NCBI GenBank assembly: GCA_963717125.1
Contig: CAVQVG010000004.1
Location: 186,001 to 250,000 of the forward strand
Origin: RYN-230 sp963717125
GTDB lineage: Bacteria; Actinomycetota; Actinomycetes; Streptosporangiales; Streptosporangiaceae
DNA: 64,000 nucleotides
Direction of reading: 5' to 3'
The notes beneath the pieces were generated by a model, which worked only from the letters and a program-made list of their open reading frames with translations, did not search any database and was not told the DNA's origin. Below, in pieces: positions 24,215 through 32,473 of this stretch. Both the position numbers and the translations under genes were made by a program. Positions within the stretch are counted from its first letter, which is position 1; each line of letters starts with the position of its first letter.

Positions 24215-25513
24215 GTGGACCACGTCCTGGTCAAGCGCCTCCGCGGTGAGGTCGGGGACAGGCTGGCCGAGCAGCGGCGGCTGGACGCGGCCGCGGGCCT
24301 GGCCCCGATGTCCGGGGAGGACGAGCGGCAGTTCGCCCGCGCGCTCATCGCCCAGGTGCTGGAGGACCACGCGCGCAACGAGATAACCGCGGGCCGGGCA
24401 CCGCCGAACGCGCCAGAAGAAGAGGAACTCGCCGCGTCGGTGCACGCTGCCTTGTTCGGCGTGGGACGGCTGCAGCCGCTGCTGGACGACCCGCACCTGG
24501 AGAACATCGACATCAACGGCTGCGACCGGGTCTTCCTGAGCTATGCCGATGGCCGTGAGGTGCTGGCTGAGCCGGTCGCGGAAACCGACGAGGAACTGAT
24601 CGAGCTGGTCCAGGTGCTGGCCGCCTACTCCGGGCTGTCCAGCCGTCCGTTCGACACCGCCAACCCGCAGCTCGACCTGCGGCTGCCGGACGGGGCCCGG
24701 CTGTCCGCGGTGATGGACGTGACGCAGCGCCCGGCGATGTCCATCCGCCGGGCCCGGATGGGCAAGGTGTTCCTGGCCGACCTGGTCGGCAACGGCACGC
24801 TGCTGCCCGAGGCCGCCACCTTCCTGGCCGCCGCCACCGCCGCACGGAAGAACATCATGATCGCGGGGGCCACCAACGCCGGGAAGACCACCCTCCTCCG
24901 CGCGATCGTCAACCAGATCCCGCCGGAGGAGCGGCTGATCACCGTGGAGCGCGCCCTGGAGCTGGGCATCGATCACCTCCCTGAGCTGCACCCGAACGTG
25001 GTCGCGTGCGAGGAACGACTGCCGAACTCGGAGGGCCAGGGCGCCATCTCCATGGCCGACCTGGTCCGCCGGTCGCTGCGGATGAATCCGAGCCGGGTCA
25101 TCGTCGGTGAGGTGCTCGGCGACGAGATCGTCACCATGCTCAACGCGATGTCGCAGGGCAACGACGGCTCGCTGTCCACCATCCACGCCAACTCCTCGGT
25201 GGAGGTGTTCAACCGCATTGCCACCTACGCCATCCAGTCCGGCGAGCGGCTGCCGGTGGAGGCGACGCACATGCTGATCGCGGGCGCGATCGACTTCGTG
25301 GTGTTCATCGAGAAGCGCAACGACTATGCCCAGGGCGGCCGGCTGCACCGCTTCGTGAGCAGCATCCGGGAGGTCACCGGCGTAGATGGCCGGGTGCTGT
25401 CCAACGAGGCGTTCAGCCCGGGTCCGGATGGCCGGGCGGTGCCGCACGCGCCGGTGTCCTGCCTGACCGAACTGTCCCAGCATGGCTACGCCCCGGCCGG
25501 AGGTGGCTGGTGA
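24215..25513 (+). CDS. CpaF/TadA-family secretion ATPase
   Basis: GTG 24215 (VDHVLVKRLRGEVG) is preferred; the open frame to 24029 upstream overlaps the repeat tail of the previous gene. The 432-residue protein has the N-terminal helical domain and a RecA-type core with Walker A GATNAGKTT (Lys224), the Asp box region, Walker B RVIVGEVLGDE and the His box STIHANSS. It is the hexameric ATPase that powers Flp pilus assembly and retraction on the cytoplasmic face of the TadB/TadC platform. The stop overlaps the TadB-like gene start as GTGA. Typical length and motifs make this call firm. Confidence 0.95.
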   Translation: MDHVLVKRLRGEVGDRLAEQRRLDAAAGLAPMSGEDERQFARALIAQVLEDHARNEITAGRAPPNAPEEEELAASVHAALFGVGRLQPLLDDPHLENIDINGCDRVFLSYADGREVLAEPVAETDEELIELVQVLAAYSGLSSRPFDTANPQLDLRLPDGARLSAVMDVTQRPAMSIRRARMGKVFLADLVGNGTLLPEAATFLAAATAARKNIMIAGATNAGKTTLLRAIVNQIPPEERLITVERALELGIDHLPELHPNVVACEERLPNSEGQGAISMADLVRRSLRMNPSRVIVGEVLGDEIVTMLNAMSQGNDGSLSTIHANSSVEVFNRIATYAIQSGERLPVEATHMLIAGAIDFVVFIEKRNDYAQGGRLHRFVSSIREVTGVDGRVLSNEAFSPGPDGRAVPHAPVSCLTELSQHGYAPAGGGW

Positions 25514-26418
25514 ACAGTATGTTCGCAGCGGGACCGCTGCTCGCGGTCATGCTTGGCGCGGTGGTCGGTGGCGGCCTGTTCCTGCTGCTGGCCGCGCTGC
25601 GCGGCGGGCCGGCCCGGCCGGGCGGCAGCCGCGCCGGGAAACTCGACCGCCGGCTGCGTGCGCTGGCCGGCCCGCGCGGCGCGCTGGCTCTGCTGGCCGG
25701 CCTGCTGGTGCTGCTGCTGACAAGGTGGGTGGTCGGCGCGATCGGCGTGGCGCTGCTCGTGGCGGCCTGGCGGACGCTCGGTGGGGCGGCCGGGGAGCGG
25801 CGCAGCATGGCCCGGCTGGAAGCGCTGGCCACCTGGACCGAATCGCTGCGGGACACGATCGCCGGGGCGGTCGGGCTTGAGCAGGCGATTCCCGCGTCGC
25901 TCCGGGTGGCCGGGCCGTCGCTGCGGAACCCGCTGGCCCGGCTGGTGGACCGGCTGCACACCCGGATGCCGATGCCGGACGCGCTGCGCAGGTTCGCCGA
26001 TGAGCTGGACGATCCGGGCGCCGACCTGATCATCGCCGCGCTGATCATCAACGCCAGGCTGCGCGGCCCCGGGTTGCGGGACCTGCTCGGCGCGCTGTCC
26101 GCCTCAGTGCGCGAGGAGCTGGACATGCGGCGCAAGGTCAACGCGGAACGCCGGTCCACCCGGCGCAGCGCACAGATCGTGGTCGGCGTATCGGTGGGCC
26201 TGGCCCTCGGGCTGGCCGTGTTCAACCCGAGTTACGTGCACACCTACGACAGCCCGCTCGGCCAGCTGGTGCTGGCCGTGGTGGTCGCCCTGTACGCGGG
26301 CGGCTTCGTCTGGATGCGCCGGCTGGCCACGCTGGAGACGCCGGAACGGCTGCTGCTCGGGCCAGGTCCCGGCGCGTTTCCGCCGGACGGCGCGGCTGGC
26401 CCGGGAGCGCCGTCATGA
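25510..26418 (+). CDS. TadB-like type II/IV secretion F-domain membrane protein
   Basis: GTG 25510 overlaps the ATPase stop. The 302-residue protein has two membrane segments near the N-terminus (LLAVMLGAVVGGGLFLLLAA and ALLAGLLVLLLTRWVVGAIG), a cytoplasmic T2SSF domain (LATWTESLRDTIAGAVGLEQ) and two C-terminal segments (IVVGVSVGLALGLAVF, LVLAVVVALYAGGFVW). TadB and TadC form the inner-membrane platform driven by CpaF. It is coupled on both sides in the operon; the downstream start overlaps its stop as ATGA. Confidence 0.9.
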   Translation: MNSMFAAGPLLAVMLGAVVGGGLFLLLAALRGGPARPGGSRAGKLDRRLRALAGPRGALALLAGLLVLLLTRWVVGAIGVALLVAAWRTLGGAAGERRSMARLEALATWTESLRDTIAGAVGLEQAIPASLRVAGPSLRNPLARLVDRLHTRMPMPDALRRFADELDDPGADLIIAALIINARLRGPGLRDLLGALSASVREELDMRRKVNAERRSTRRSAQIVVGVSVGLALGLAVFNPSYVHTYDSPLGQLVLAVVVALYAGGFVWMRRLATLETPERLLLGPGPGAFPPDGAAGPGAPS

Positions 26419-27311
26419 CCGGCGCCTTGCTGGCCGGGGCGCTGGCCGGCGCCGGGCTGTTCCTGTTCCTGCTCGCGCTGGTGCCCAGGCGGGCCAGCCT
26501 GGCCCGCCAGGTGGCCACGTTCGACGGGCCACGCCCACCGCTGCGCCGGCCCAGCGCCGGCGAGCCGGACGGCCGGGTCCGCCGGCGACTCGGCCGGGCG
26601 CTCGCCGCGTTCTGCGCGGAGCAGGGCTGGGAGTTCCCGTCGCTGCGGGCCAACCTGTCCATCGCCGGCCGGTCGCTGGAGAACTTCCTGGCCACCAAGG
26701 TGCTGCTGGGCCTGTTCGGGCTACTGCTCGGCCCGCTGCTGCTGGTGCTGTTCGGGCTGGTCGGCCTGCGCATCCCGGTGGTGATCCCGGTCTGGCTCGG
26801 CCTGGCCGTGGGCGGCGTCTTCTTCTTCCTGCCCGACCTGGAGGTCAAGCAGCAGGCCGAGGCCCGGCGCCGGGACTTCCGGCACGCCATCGGCGCCTTC
26901 CTCGACCTGGTCTCGATGAACCTGTCCGGCGGCCGGGGCGTCCCCGAGGCGCTGATGGCGGCCAGCGAGATCGGCTCCGGCTGGGCGTTGTGGCGGCTGC
27001 GCGACGCGCTGGCCAACGCCCGGATCACCGGGCAGACGCCGTGGCAGGCGCTGGGCGCGCTGGGCGAGGAGGTCCGGGTGGACGAGCTGCGCGACCTGGC
27101 CGCCGCGCTCAGCCTGGTGGCCGACGACGGGGCTAAGGTCCGCGAGTCGCTGACCGCGCGCGCGGCCAGCCTGCGCCGCCGGGAGCTCGCCGATCTCGAA
27201 GGCCAGGCAGGCGAGAAATCCCAGTCGATGCTGGTCGCGCAGATGCTGCTGTGCGCCGGATTCCTGATCTTCCTCACCTACCCGGTGGTGGGGGTACTGC
27301 TCGGCACCTGA
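26415..27311 (+). CDS. TadC-like type II/IV secretion F-domain membrane protein
   Basis: This 298-residue paralogue of the preceding gene starts in an ATGA overlap. It has an N-terminal membrane segment (LLAGALAGAGLFLFLLALVP), two central ones (VLLGLFGLLLGPLLLVLFGL and VVIPVWLGLAVGGVFFFLP), an F-domain with DFRHAIGAFLDLVSMNLSGG and GVPEALMAASE, and a C-terminal segment (MLLCAGFLIFLTYPVVGVLL). It should pair with TadB as the platform for pilus assembly. The Flp pilin gene begins 15 bases downstream behind a good ribosome-binding site. Confidence 0.9.
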   Translation: MTGALLAGALAGAGLFLFLLALVPRRASLARQVATFDGPRPPLRRPSAGEPDGRVRRRLGRALAAFCAEQGWEFPSLRANLSIAGRSLENFLATKVLLGLFGLLLGPLLLVLFGLVGLRIPVVIPVWLGLAVGGVFFFLPDLEVKQQAEARRRDFRHAIGAFLDLVSMNLSGGRGVPEALMAASEIGSGWALWRLRDALANARITGQTPWQALGALGEEVRVDELRDLAAALSLVADDGAKVRESLTARAASLRRRELADLEGQAGEKSQSMLVAQMLLCAGFLIFLTYPVVGVLLGT

Positions 27312-27326
27312 GATTGGAGGACGCAG

Positions 27327-27539
27327 ATGGGAAGCATGCACGCGACGCTCGATTTCCTGACCGCATTCCTGGGCACCCGGGTCACCCGGCTGCGCGACGC
27401 CCGGCGGCACAAGGACCGCGGCGCATCCGCCGTTGAGCTGGCCATCATCACCGCGGTCATCATCGGCATCGCCGGCATCGTGCTGGCCGCGATCAATATC
27501 TTCGTGACCAACGAGAGCGCCAAGATCAACGGCGGCTGA
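27327..27539 (+). CDS. Flp-family pilin (major pilin candidate)
   Basis: A 70-residue protein starts at ATG 27327, six bases after GGAGG. A basic leader of about 32 residues (RDARRHKDRG) precedes the class III prepilin site G-ASAVELAIITAVIIGIAG, with Glu at the conserved +5 position of the hydrophobic segment. The C-terminus is short and polar (NESAKINGG). Small size and pattern fit Flp pilins cleaved by the TadV-like peptidase. Its strong ribosome-binding site suggests it is the most highly translated gene of the operon. Its stop overlaps the next start (TGATG). Confidence 0.88.
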   Translation: MGSMHATLDFLTAFLGTRVTRLRDARRHKDRGASAVELAIITAVIIGIAGIVLAAINIFVTNESAKINGG

Positions 27540-28063
27540 TGGCGGGCGACGTGCGGATGCTGGACCGGCCGACGGTGCCGGACGACGTGCGGATGCCGGG
27601 CCGGCCGACGGTGCCGGGCGGCGGGTGGATGCCGGGCCGGCCAGCGGTGCCGGGCGCCGAGCGTGGCTCCAGCGCGGTCGAACTGGCCGTGCTGGCCCCC
27701 GCGCTGATGATGATCTGCATGCTCATCCTGCAGTTCGGGCTGTGGTTCAACGCCCGCCAGGTCGCGCTGGCCGCGGCCCAGGCCGGCGCCCTGGTGGCCC
27801 GGGAGCAGGCGGCCACCAACCCGGACTGGGCGGGCGCGGCGCAGGGCGCCGCGGCGCGCTACTACGACAGCCTGCACACCAGCCTGCTCGGCCGCCTCAC
27901 CGCGCACGCCTCCGGGAACACCGGGACCGCCGTCTTCGTCACGGTGCGCGGCCCGCTGGCCTATTCGGTGTTCGGTTTCTTCGGGCTGGATCTGACCATT
28001 TCGGCCACCGCTGGCGGGCCGGTGGAATGCTTCCGGCCGCCCGGCCAGAACGGCTGCGGCTGA
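27539..28063 (+). CDS. TadE-like pseudopilin with repeat N-terminus
   Basis: This 174-residue protein begins in a TGATG overlap. Residues 1-40 contain three imperfect repeats (RMLDRPTVP, RMPGRPTVP, WMPGRPAVP) before the TadE-type segment ERGSSAVELAVLAPALMMIC, with Glu at +5 after the likely cleavage Gly. One membrane helix and a ~100-residue extracytoplasmic domain with a Cys pair (ECFRPPGQNGC) follow. TadE-like minor pilins help initiate or anchor the pilus. The repeat leader is unusual; a later start after the repeats is possible but none with a clear ribosome-binding site is seen. Confidence 0.85.
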   Translation: MAGDVRMLDRPTVPDDVRMPGRPTVPGGGWMPGRPAVPGAERGSSAVELAVLAPALMMICMLILQFGLWFNARQVALAAAQAGALVAREQAATNPDWAGAAQGAAARYYDSLHTSLLGRLTAHASGNTGTAVFVTVRGPLAYSVFGFFGLDLTISATAGGPVECFRPPGQNGCG

Positions 28064-28497
28064 TGCGCGGGCAGCGTGGCTCGATGTCGGTCGAGCTGGT
28101 CATCGTCACGCCGGGCCTGATCCTGCTGCTCCTGCTGGTCGGCGCGGCGGGACGAGTGGTGGAAGCGCAGGGGCACCTGGACGGCGCGGCCCGGGACGCG
28201 GCCCGGGCGGCCTCGCTGGCCCAGTCCCCGCTGCAGGCCGGTCAGGCCGCGCTGCAGGCGGCTCAGGCCGACCTGGGTGACACCAGTTGGTGCGCGGCCG
28301 GCAGCGTGCAGGCCCAGGTGGCCGGGTTTCCCGCGGCCGGCCAGCCGGCCCAGCCGGGCCAGGCGGTCACCGTGACGGTGAGCTGCGACGTGAACATGAG
28401 CCCGTTCGGCCTGCTCGGCTTCCGGCCCGCCGTGCTGCAGCACAGCCAGGCGGTGGCCCCGCTGGACGTCTTCACCTGCCGGGCGCCGGGATGCTGA
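28063..28497 (+). CDS. TadE-family pseudopilin
   Basis: The 144-residue protein starts at ATG 28063, overlapping the previous stop. It has the very short leader MRGQRGSMSVELVIVTPGLI, cleavable before a Glu-containing hydrophobic segment (LLLLLVGAAGRVVEAQG). The outer domain carries Cys residues in DTSWCAAG, VSCDVN and TCRAPGC. It is a second minor pilin of the same family as its neighbour. Gene order TadE-TadE-TadG-like is usual in actinobacterial Tad loci. The stop overlaps the following start. Confidence 0.85.
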   Translation: MRGQRGSMSVELVIVTPGLILLLLLVGAAGRVVEAQGHLDGAARDAARAASLAQSPLQAGQAALQAAQADLGDTSWCAAGSVQAQVAGFPAAGQPAQPGQAVTVTVSCDVNMSPFGLLGFRPAVLQHSQAVAPLDVFTCRAPGC

Positions 28498-29123
28498 GCC
28501 GGGTGCGCGGCGGCTTGCCGCCGCTCGGCGCGGAGCGGCGATCGGGTGGTCCGGTGGGTGGGCCGGCCGCGGCGGCGGAGCTGCCGCTCGGCGCGGAGCG
28601 GCGATGGGGGGGTTACCGCGGCGGCTTGCCGCTGCTCGGCGCGGAGCGGCGATCGGGGGGTCCGGGGGGTCGCCCCCCCGGGCTAACAGAGCGTGGCTCG
28701 GTGGCCGTGTTCACCGTGATCTTCGCGATCGCGGTGGTTCTGCTCACCGCGCTGATCGTGGACGGCGGCGTCGCCATGAACGCCAGGGAGCGGGCGGCGG
28801 ACATCGCCGAGCAGGCGGCCCGGGCCGCGGCGGGCGACATCGATGTCGCCGCGCTGCGCAGCACCGGGGTGGCCTCCATCGGGCCCGGCGCGTGCACCCT
28901 GGCCGGCCAGCTGGTGCAGCAGTACGCGCGCGGGTCCGGCACTGGCGTGGACGCGGTGACCAGCGCTGCGATGGACGACTGCATCGTGGGCGCGGACACG
29001 GCCACCGTCCAGGTCACCATCACCACCCGGCCCCTGATCCCCGGGGTGCTGGGCGACTTCACCGAGACCGCGCGCCAGAGCGCCACCGCGCAATGCGGGA
29101 TCAACCAGGGAGCACTCTGCTGA
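28491..29123 (+). CDS. Pilus-associated TadG/TadE-like protein (helicase/secretion neighbourhood type)
   Basis: ATG 28491 overlaps the previous stop; the 210-residue product begins with a ~65-residue region of repeated GGLPPLGAERRSGG words and then TERGSVAVFTVIFAIAVVLLTALIVDGG, the Tad-like hydrophobic segment. A Cys-containing outer domain follows (GACTLAGQL, DDCIVG, AQCGINQGALC). In actinobacteria this position is taken by the flp pilus-assembly TadE/G-like protein. The repeat N-terminus comes from three near-identical ~36-base DNA blocks and is not expected in the family, so the true start might lie after them. Confidence 0.8.
   Translation: MLSRVRGGLPPLGAERRSGGPVGGPAAAAELPLGAERRWGGYRGGLPLLGAERRSGGPGGRPPGLTERGSVAVFTVIFAIAVVLLTALIVDGGVAMNARERAADIAEQAARAAAGDIDVAALRSTGVASIGPGACTLAGQLVQQYARGSGTGVDAVTSAAMDDCIVGADTATVQVTITTRPLIPGVLGDFTETARQSATAQCGINQGALC
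28505..28672. repeat. Three ~36-bp GC-rich repeats within the TadG-like gene start
   Basis: Blocks centred on CTCGGCGCGGAGCGGCGAT occur near 28526, 28588 and 28636, the outer two preceded by a GGCTTGCCGC variant. They encode LGAERRSGG-type words. Spacing varies (about 62 and 48 bases), unlike a simple tandem array. Confidence 0.8.
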
Positions 29124-32100
29124 TGGCAGCACCAATTCGGGGCACCCGGCGGCCGGCCCGCCGCCGCTCACCCACTGACCTGCTCATCGGGCTGCTGGCC
29201 ACGGCCGCCCTGCTCGCGCTCACCGCCGGGGTGCCGCTGGCGCTGGTGGCCGTGTTCGGCCTCCCGGTTCCGCACTCGGTGCCCAAGCTGTCCGTGCTCA
29301 CTCACCAGCTGGACGTGTTCAGCATCCTGCGGGTGCTCTCCGTGGCCGTCTGGCTGGCCTGGCTGCAGCTGGTCGGCTGTGTGATCGCCGAGGTCCGGGC
29401 GGCGGTGCGGAACACCGGGATGCCGGCCCGGGTGCCGCTGGCCGGCGGCACGCAGGCTCTGGTGCACCGGCTGGTCACCGCCGCGTTGCTGACGTTCGCC
29501 GCGACGGCCGCGCTGTCCCCGGCGCTCACCCAGCCGGTCAGTCCGCAGGCCACCCATCAGGCGTCGCAGCCGGCCCGGCTCCGCCCGGGCACCCGCGCCA
29601 GCACCGCACCGGGCCGCCACGCGGCCAGCGCGCCGGAGCTGGCCAGCCCGCCGGTGCTGGCCGGCCCGCCGCAGGTGGCTCACTCGCCGTTCGGGGCCCA
29701 CGCCCGGCACCACGCGCACGCGCACCCGGCGCACGACACGCATCCGGCGGACGACGCGCTCCCGAGGCACGACGCGCACCCGGCGTACGACGCGCTCCCG
29801 AGGCAGGACGCGCCCCCGAAACCCGGTGGTCACCCGGCGCACGAAGATCAGACGGCCCACGGCGCCCGCCCGCTGCGGCTGGAGAAGATCTACGTCGTGC
29901 AGCCCCCGGCCGGCCGGTTTCACCAGAGCCTGTGGGAGATCGCGGAGAAGTTCCTGGGCGACGGCCGGCGGTACCAGGAGATCTTCGAAATGAACTCCGG
30001 CCTGGTCCAGCCGGACGGCGCCAAGCTCACCAGCGCCAGCCTGATCCGCCCGGGCTGGGTGCTGCACATGCCCCGGGACGCCCGCGGCCCCGGCATCGAA
30101 GTGGTCACCGTGCCGGTCCACCCGGGCGACGAGCCCGCGGTCCCGCCCGGCGCTGGCTCGCCCGCCGCACCGGCGCCGGGCAGCCCGCCCGCCAGCCCCG
30201 CCGCCCCGGCACCCGGCGCACCCACGGACCACGACACCCGGCCCGGAGCGGGACGGCATCGGACGGGTGGGGAGGGCGCGCCCCGGCCTGACGCGCCCCG
30301 GCACCAGGCCGCCGGGAACGGCACGGCCGGGGCTGGCGCGGGCCGGCACGAGTCGGCGGGGGCCACGCCCCGGCCCGGCGCGGCCCGGCCCGGCGCGGCC
30401 CGGCCCGGCGCAGCCCGGCCCGGCGCGGCCCGGCACCGGACGCCTGGCGAACCCACGGCCAGCCCGGCCACCGGGAATGGCCGGGCCGTCTTCCCCGGGC
30501 ACGACCGCCCAGCCACCAGCAGCACCCGCCCGCCCGGCGCCGTGCCCTGGTACCCCCACGAGCTCGCGGCCGCGGCCCTGCTGTCCAGCGCCGTGCTGGC
30601 CGCCCTCGGGCGGCGGCGTCGCGAGCAACTGTGGCAGCGGGCGTTCGGCCGGATGGTGGTCGGGCCGGACCCGGAATCCGCGCTGGCCGAAGCGGCCATG
30701 CGATCCGGCGCGGACGAGCCGTCCAGCCAGTTGCTGGACGCCGGCCTGCGCTACCTGTCGCACGCGCTGGCCCGGTCCTGGCGGACCCCGCCCACCGTGT
30801 TCGCGGCCCATCTCAGCCAGGAGAACCTGGATCTCTGGGTGGCTCCCGCGGACCTGGACGCGCCGGTGCCGTGGACGGCGGTCGGCGATGGGCAGGTGTG
30901 GCGGCTGCCAGCCACCGCGCTGCCGCTGGTCGAGCTGAAGGAGGCCAGCGTGGAGCCGCAGCTGTTCCCCGGCCTGGTCACCATCGGCACCGACGACACC
31001 GGACGGGTGCTGGTCGACCTGGCCGCCGCGCAGGGGCTGATCTCGGTGACCGGCCCGGAGCCGATGGTCACCGCCGTGCTGTCCGCGATGGCCGTGGAAC
31101 TGGCCACCAACCGCTGGTCGGACCGGATACGGCTGATCCTGGTCGGGTTTGGCCCGGACCTGGACGACGTCGCGCCGGACCGGGTGGTCGCGGTGGACTC
31201 GCTGGACGAGGCGCTGCCGGCGATGGAGGCCCGGGCCGCCGCGGCCGCCAGGGCCATGGCCGCCGCGGGCACCGGGCGCGGCCGGCCGACGGCCGCCGAC
31301 CCGGCCGCCTGGCCGCCGCACTACCTGATCAGCGCGATCCAGCCGACGCTGGGGCAGCGCGCCCGGCTGCTCGCGCTAGCCCAGGCCCGGCACGAGTCCG
31401 CGGCGGGCTACGTGGTCGCCGGCGACGTCCCGGGCAGCTCCTGGACCTGGGAGGTCACCGCCGACGGGCGGCTGCTGGCCGACCTGCTCGGCCTCGACGT
31501 GGCGGCCCAGCTGCTGCCGGCCCGGCAGTACGACGCGGTGCTGGGGCTGTTCGACGCGGCCGGGCGGACCGAGGGCGTCCAGCTGGCCCCGCCCGCCGCG
31601 GACGCGGCGCCGCCCGAGCAGCTGGACCCCGGCCGGGACATGCCGGTGGAGATCGGCATCCTGGGCCCGATCGCGGTGCGCGCCCCTGGCGTGCTCGAAC
31701 CGGATCTGGTCGGCCTGGTCAGTGAGGTGGTCGTGTTCCTGGCCGTGCACCCCGGCGGGGTGCACCGCAACGCGGTGGAGGCCGCCATCTGGCCGCGCGG
31801 GACCGATAGCGCGGCGCTCGACGCGGCCCTGGCGGCGGCCCGGGACTGGCTGGGCACGGATGGCATCGGCCGCCCGCACCTGGCCGAGGACGCGGCCGGC
31901 CGGCTCCGGCTCGGCTCCGGGGTCCGGGTGGACTGGCAGGTGTTCCGCGCGCTGGCGGGCAGCGCCGGGCTGGCCCCGCCGGGCAGCGCGGCCGAGGCCG
32001 GCTACCTGGCCCGGGCCCTGGACCTGGTGCGCGGGCAGCTGCTCGACGGCCGCCCGCCCGGGCGGTACGCCTGGCTGGCCACCGGCGACCTGGAGTATGA

Positions 32101-32401
32101 GGCCGCCGCCCAGGTCGCCGACGCCGCGCACCGGCTGGCCGCGGTCCGGCTGGCCGCGGGCGACATCCAGGGCGGGATGGACGCGGCCCGGGCCGGGCTG
32201 CGCCTCGCGTTCGACGATGAGCTGCTCTGGCGGGACCTGCTCCGCGCCGCCCAGGCGGCCGGCCGCCCGGACCTGGTCCGCGCCGTGGTGGACGAGCTGT
32301 GCGCCCGGACCGCCTTGGATGAGGTGCTGCCCCAGATGGCGCCGGAGACGGCGGCGCTCATCGACCAGATCCTGCCCTCCTGGCGTTCATCCGTGTCCTG
32401 A
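29123..32401 (+). CDS. Large membrane protein with LysM-like and BTAD/winged-helix domains
   Basis: ATG 29123 overlaps the previous stop; the product is 1092 residues. The order is: membrane segments at ~20-45, 72-95 and 113-131; a His/Asp/Pro-rich linker with HPAHD/HPADD/LPRHD repeats (~190-245); a LysM-like domain at ~256-316 (VQPPAGRFHQSLWEIAEKF, IRPGWVLHMP); a Pro/Ala linker with PGAARPGAAR repeats; another membrane segment at ~478-496; a large globular region; and at ~840-1085 an OmpR-like winged helix plus BTAD (bacterial transcriptional activator) helices. Such LysM-BTAD proteins occur at the ends of actinobacterial Tad loci, and their role is unproven. Wall binding linked to a cytoplasmic sensor is suggested. 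Confidence 0.82.
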   Translation: MAAPIRGTRRPARRRSPTDLLIGLLATAALLALTAGVPLALVAVFGLPVPHSVPKLSVLTHQLDVFSILRVLSVAVWLAWLQLVGCVIAEVRAAVRNTGMPARVPLAGGTQALVHRLVTAALLTFAATAALSPALTQPVSPQATHQASQPARLRPGTRASTAPGRHAASAPELASPPVLAGPPQVAHSPFGAHARHHAHAHPAHDTHPADDALPRHDAHPAYDALPRQDAPPKPGGHPAHEDQTAHGARPLRLEKIYVVQPPAGRFHQSLWEIAEKFLGDGRRYQEIFEMNSGLVQPDGAKLTSASLIRPGWVLHMPRDARGPGIEVVTVPVHPGDEPAVPPGAGSPAAPAPGSPPASPAAPAPGAPTDHDTRPGAGRHRTGGEGAPRPDAPRHQAAGNGTAGAGAGRHESAGATPRPGAARPGAARPGAARPGAARHRTPGEPTASPATGNGRAVFPGHDRPATSSTRPPGAVPWYPHELAAAALLSSAVLAALGRRRREQLWQRAFGRMVVGPDPESALAEAAMRSGADEPSSQLLDAGLRYLSHALARSWRTPPTVFAAHLSQENLDLWVAPADLDAPVPWTAVGDGQVWRLPATALPLVELKEASVEPQLFPGLVTIGTDDTGRVLVDLAAAQGLISVTGPEPMVTAVLSAMAVELATNRWSDRIRLILVGFGPDLDDVAPDRVVAVDSLDEALPAMEARAAAAARAMAAAGTGRGRPTAADPAAWPPHYLISAIQPTLGQRARLLALAQARHESAAGYVVAGDVPGSSWTWEVTADGRLLADLLGLDVAAQLLPARQYDAVLGLFDAAGRTEGVQLAPPAADAAPPEQLDPGRDMPVEIGILGPIAVRAPGVLEPDLVGLVSEVVVFLAVHPGGVHRNAVEAAIWPRGTDSAALDAALAAARDWLGTDGIGRPHLAEDAAGRLRLGSGVRVDWQVFRALAGSAGLAPPGSAAEAGYLARALDLVRGQLLDGRPPGRYAWLATGDLEYEAAAQVADAAHRLAAVRLAAGDIQGGMDAARAGLRLAFDDELLWRDLLRAAQAAGRPDLVRAVVDELCARTALDEVLPQMAPETAALIDQILPSWRSSVS

Positions 32402-32473
32402 TTCGTCCGGATCCCTCCTGGTCAGCCACCAGGCCAACGTTTTACCCGGCGGATAACCGGGAACGGCCGGCCT

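Noticed and set aside
28604..29122. Upstream in-frame extension of the LysM-BTAD gene
   Set aside because: It overlaps the whole TadG-like gene in another frame and has poor coding character; ATG 29123 is in a stop/start overlap.
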